Source: SBAX01 sp964646605 (GTDB taxonomy: Bacteria; Planctomycetota; Phycisphaerae; UBA1845). Taken from it: 7,389 bases of DNA. Where the stretch lies: the NCBI GenBank assembly GCA_964646605.1, contig CAZYEX010000157.1:1-7389 (forward strand). The letters are read 5' to 3'. The notes beneath the pieces are model-generated. The model saw only the letters and a list, made by a program, of their open reading frames with translations, was not told the origin of the DNA and searched no databases. This document shows positions 6,143 to 7,389 of this stretch, one piece after another. Position 1 is the first letter of the stretch. The number at the start of each line of letters is the position of its first letter. The translations under genes were made by a program, and so were the position numbers.

Positions 6143-6157
6143 TCCGCCGTAGGCGGA
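6143..6157. repeat. TCCGCC-GTA-GGCGGA hairpin
   Basis: This perfect 6-bp stem with a 3-base loop is the last palindrome of the spacer, 34 bases before the promoter at 6191. It is likely part of the repeat cluster; an operator role for the downstream pair is possible but unsupported. Confidence 0.4.
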
Positions 6158-6190
6158 CTTCGCCATGCAGCCCGTCCCCAAACGGGGAAA

Positions 6191-6220
6191 TTGACGGAAG
6201 GCTACGCAAGTTGGTATGAT
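6191..6220 (+). promoter_or_regulatory. Near-consensus sigma70 promoter for the DUF4160-DUF2442 pair
   Basis: TTGACG (6191-6196) and TATGAT (6215-6220) each match 5 of 6 consensus positions and are 18 bases apart. The expected start of transcription near 6227 leaves a leader of about 75 bases before the ATG at 6303. It is the best promoter match I found in the window, immediately after the repeat cluster. Confidence 0.6.
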
Positions 6221-6302
6221 GCGTTACATACGGCGGGGCAAAACGGCGATTTGCTTGCCTCATCAAGGTTATGGCGACGCCGATGCAAGATGAGGCGCAC
6301 CT

Positions 6303-6539
6303 ATGCCGGTAATCGCGAGGATTGGTCCGTATCGGATATACTACTACAGCCATGATCGGGGCGAGCCGCCGCACGTTCACGTAGACCGCGATGACTGTAC
6401 GGCGAAATTCTGGCTGGCTCCGGTGACGCTGGCCTACAATATTGGCTTTCGCGCCAAGGAGTTGCGCGACATTCGACGGCTCGTGAACGAACATGCGGCC
6501 GAGTTCTTGGAGATTTGGAATGACAACTTCGGCGCCTAA
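6303..6539 (+). CDS. DUF4160 domain protein
   Basis: The 78-residue protein is almost entirely a DUF4160 domain: it begins MPVIARIGPYRIYYYSHD, then has the signature EPPHVHV (residues 22-28), AKFWLAPV (34-41), and the C-terminal helix ELRDIRRLVNEH (52-63) with a final W-N-D. The family's biochemical role is not established; its genes very often sit directly before or after a DUF2442 gene, and the pair has the layout of a toxin-antitoxin module. GAGG at 6292-6295 with a 7-base gap supports the ATG. The stop overlaps the start of the DUF2442 gene by 20 bases, implying coupled translation. The strong upstream promoter (6191-6220) fits autonomous expression. The toxin or antitoxin assignment is not visible in the sequence. 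Confidence 0.88.
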   Translation: MPVIARIGPYRIYYYSHDRGEPPHVHVDRDDCTAKFWLAPVTLAYNIGFRAKELRDIRRLVNEHAAEFLEIWNDNFGA

Positions 6540-6795
6540 GCCGGGCGAGCGCGTCGCGGATGTGCGTTTCGACGACGATACCATGAGCGTCGATCTGGCC
6601 GACGGGCGGACGATCACCGTTCCGCTGGTCTGGTATCCGCGCCTGCTGGACGCGACGACGGAGCAGCGCCAAAAGTGGCAGCCGTGCGGCGGCGGCTTCG
6701 GGATTCACTGGCCGGACATCGACGAAGACCTGAGCACGGAGGGCTTGCTCGCTGGCGCGCCCGCCCCACGCAGATCAGAAGCGGCGAGGCCGTGA
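6520..6795 (+). CDS. DUF2442 domain protein
   Basis: The 91-residue protein matches the DUF2442 pattern: an N-terminal strand pair (VRFDDDTMSVDLADG), then DGRTITVPLVWYPRLL (28-43), ATTEQRQKW (45-53) and the hallmark GIHWPDIDEDLS followed by GLLAG (61-79). It is thought to act with its DUF4160 partner; some relatives carry a helix-turn-helix extension and act as the antidote or regulator, but this one ends soon after the core with a short Pro/Arg/Ala tail. I chose ATG 6520 because GGAG (6509-6512) precedes it by 7 bases and the family domain begins there; an in-frame ATG at 6493 would add nine residues that only mirror the DUF4160 frame. The 20-base overlap points to one transcript for both. 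Confidence 0.87.
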   Translation: MTTSAPKPGERVADVRFDDDTMSVDLADGRTITVPLVWYPRLLDATTEQRQKWQPCGGGFGIHWPDIDEDLSTEGLLAGAPAPRRSEAARP

Positions 6796-6908
6796 GCGGG
6801 ATGACGCGTAGGGCGAACACCGACCGGCTTCCGTTGCGCCACGTCAATTCATGGACGCGCCCGCGACTCCGGAACGGCGGGAACGATGCCGGCAAGGGGG
6901 CCGATGGT

Positions 6909-7325
6909 ATGAATGCTTTTCGCTATCGAGGTTGCGTTGTCGTCCTCGGTGGGATTCTCTGCGCTTCGACCGTCGCTTTGGCCGGTGAAATGGTGTTGAG
7001 GGATAGTATTGGGGCGGATAATACTTGGACGAATGGGACGATGCCGTGGGATACAAGTTACATTACCGCGTCTACTTATGCCTCGGCACCTGTTTTCATA
7101 TCAGCCACTGAGAATGTAAGTTTAAAAGACATTAGAGTAATTTTGGGACGGGAATCTCTCACTCACAATTTTGGAGTACTGGACTATAGAGTCCGAGTTT
7201 GGAGTTCAGAAGCTGCTTTTATAGCGAGCCCCAATAACGGGGACATAGCCGAATGGCATGAAGCTATCGGGCATGCTGGTCTCCATGTTGGCGGTAGTAA
7301 GATCGGGGCTGTTGGAGGAGGCTGA
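6909..7325 (+). CDS. Secreted protein of unknown function, possibly truncated
   Basis: The 138-residue product starts with a signal peptide: basic start (MNAFRYRG), hydrophobic core CVVVLGGILCASTVALA and an A-L-A cleavage site at residues 23-25. The mature part begins with GEMVLRDSIGADNTWTNGTM and reads like the N-terminal half of the planctomycete-type exported beta-sandwich proteins (Asn/Ser/Thr-rich, with YRVRVWSSEAAF, then GDIAEW), many of which end in a PEP-CTERM sorting tail. No such tail is present; the protein ends in a Gly-rich AVGGG just before TGA. AAGGGGG at 6894-6900 with an 8-base gap supports this ATG over the upstream in-frame one at 6675, which would run through the DUF2442 gene. 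GC over 7021-7260 is about 45%, far below neighbours. Confidence 0.65.
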   Translation: MNAFRYRGCVVVLGGILCASTVALAGEMVLRDSIGADNTWTNGTMPWDTSYITASTYASAPVFISATENVSLKDIRVILGRESLTHNFGVLDYRVRVWSSEAAFIASPNNGDIAEWHEAIGHAGLHVGGSKIGAVGGG

Positions 7326-7389
7326 ATTCTTTGGGTCTTCGTTTTCGTCGTCTCGGTTCGACGCGGTCGGGACGGTAGGGAACGAGGTC

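Larger units (their letters stand above)
5799..6302. other. 504-base repeat-rich intergenic region
   Basis: I find no convincing gene here. The first part (5799-6160) is a string of palindromic units listed separately (5836-5860, 5940-5954, 5966-5994, 6021-6043, 6143-6157) and is bracketed in part by an 18-base direct repeat (5900-5917 and 6081-6098). The second part (6160-6302) is less GC-rich and contains the promoter and ribosome site for the DUF4160 gene. Open frames across the repeats give Pro/Arg/Gly-rich peptides typical of translated non-coding repeats. Confidence 0.75.

Noticed and set aside
6086..6355. 89-codon plus-strand frame upstream of DUF4160
   Set aside because: It begins at a non-ATG codon in the repeat, contains the promoter, and overlaps the DUF4160 start out of frame; no family resemblance.
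5808..6617. 269-codon minus-strand frame over the repeat spacer
   Set aside because: It reads LTPALSLTGRG across the REP-like palindrome, a well-known artefact, and runs antisense through DUF4160.
1..7389. CRISPR array, tRNA, rRNA, integrase or transposase gene
   Set aside because: No regularly spaced repeats, no tRNA-like cloverleaf noticed, and no recombinase or transposase motifs in any plausible reading frame.

Overview
The window is about 7.4 kb of GC-rich bacterial DNA, near 64% GC in the housekeeping parts by hand count. The gene content (NAD kinase, tgt-yajC, a GT-C type membrane glycosyltransferase, a secreted protein with an export signal, DUF4160/DUF2442) and the palindromic spacer repeats between 5799 and 6160 look like a planctomycete-type genome. 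That placement is an inference from style; there is no rRNA or other decisive marker here.

Layout. The left edge (3-710, +) is an NAD kinase gene cut by the window start. A promoter-like sequence at 814-842 then precedes three tightly overlapping plus-strand genes of unknown function (909-2305), joined by two 8-base overlaps. At 2380-2436, 1.7 kb downstream of the NAD kinase tail, lies a second, diverged copy of the last 57 bases of the NAD kinase gene, stop codon included. The three genes are thus bracketed by two versions of the same gene end, as expected if a small cassette entered at the 3' end of the NAD kinase gene, restored its reading frame and pushed the old tail downstream. This is the most notable observation in the window. 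Lower GC in the third cassette gene (about 52%) agrees with foreign origin.

Convergent to this, on the minus strand, are tgt (4052-2910) and yajC (2922-2563), overlapping by 13 bases: the common tRNA-queuosine / Sec-accessory gene pair, here without secD next to yajC. Divergent from tgt is a 529-538 residue multi-pass membrane protein of the GT-C / ArnT-like glycosyltransferase type (4209-5798).

A 504-base stretch without a convincing gene (5799-6302) is packed with palindromic, probably dispersed repeats and ends in a near-consensus promoter (6191-6220). This promoter serves a DUF4160-DUF2442 pair (6303-6795), a layout resembling a toxin-antitoxin module. The window closes with a low-GC (about 45%) secreted protein (6909-7325) that may be truncated or frameshifted near its end.

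The genes form independent units: NAD(P) metabolism, RNA modification plus secretion, envelope glycosylation, and two accessory modules. The three-gene cassette is the best candidate for an undescribed system; its function cannot be read from the sequence alone.
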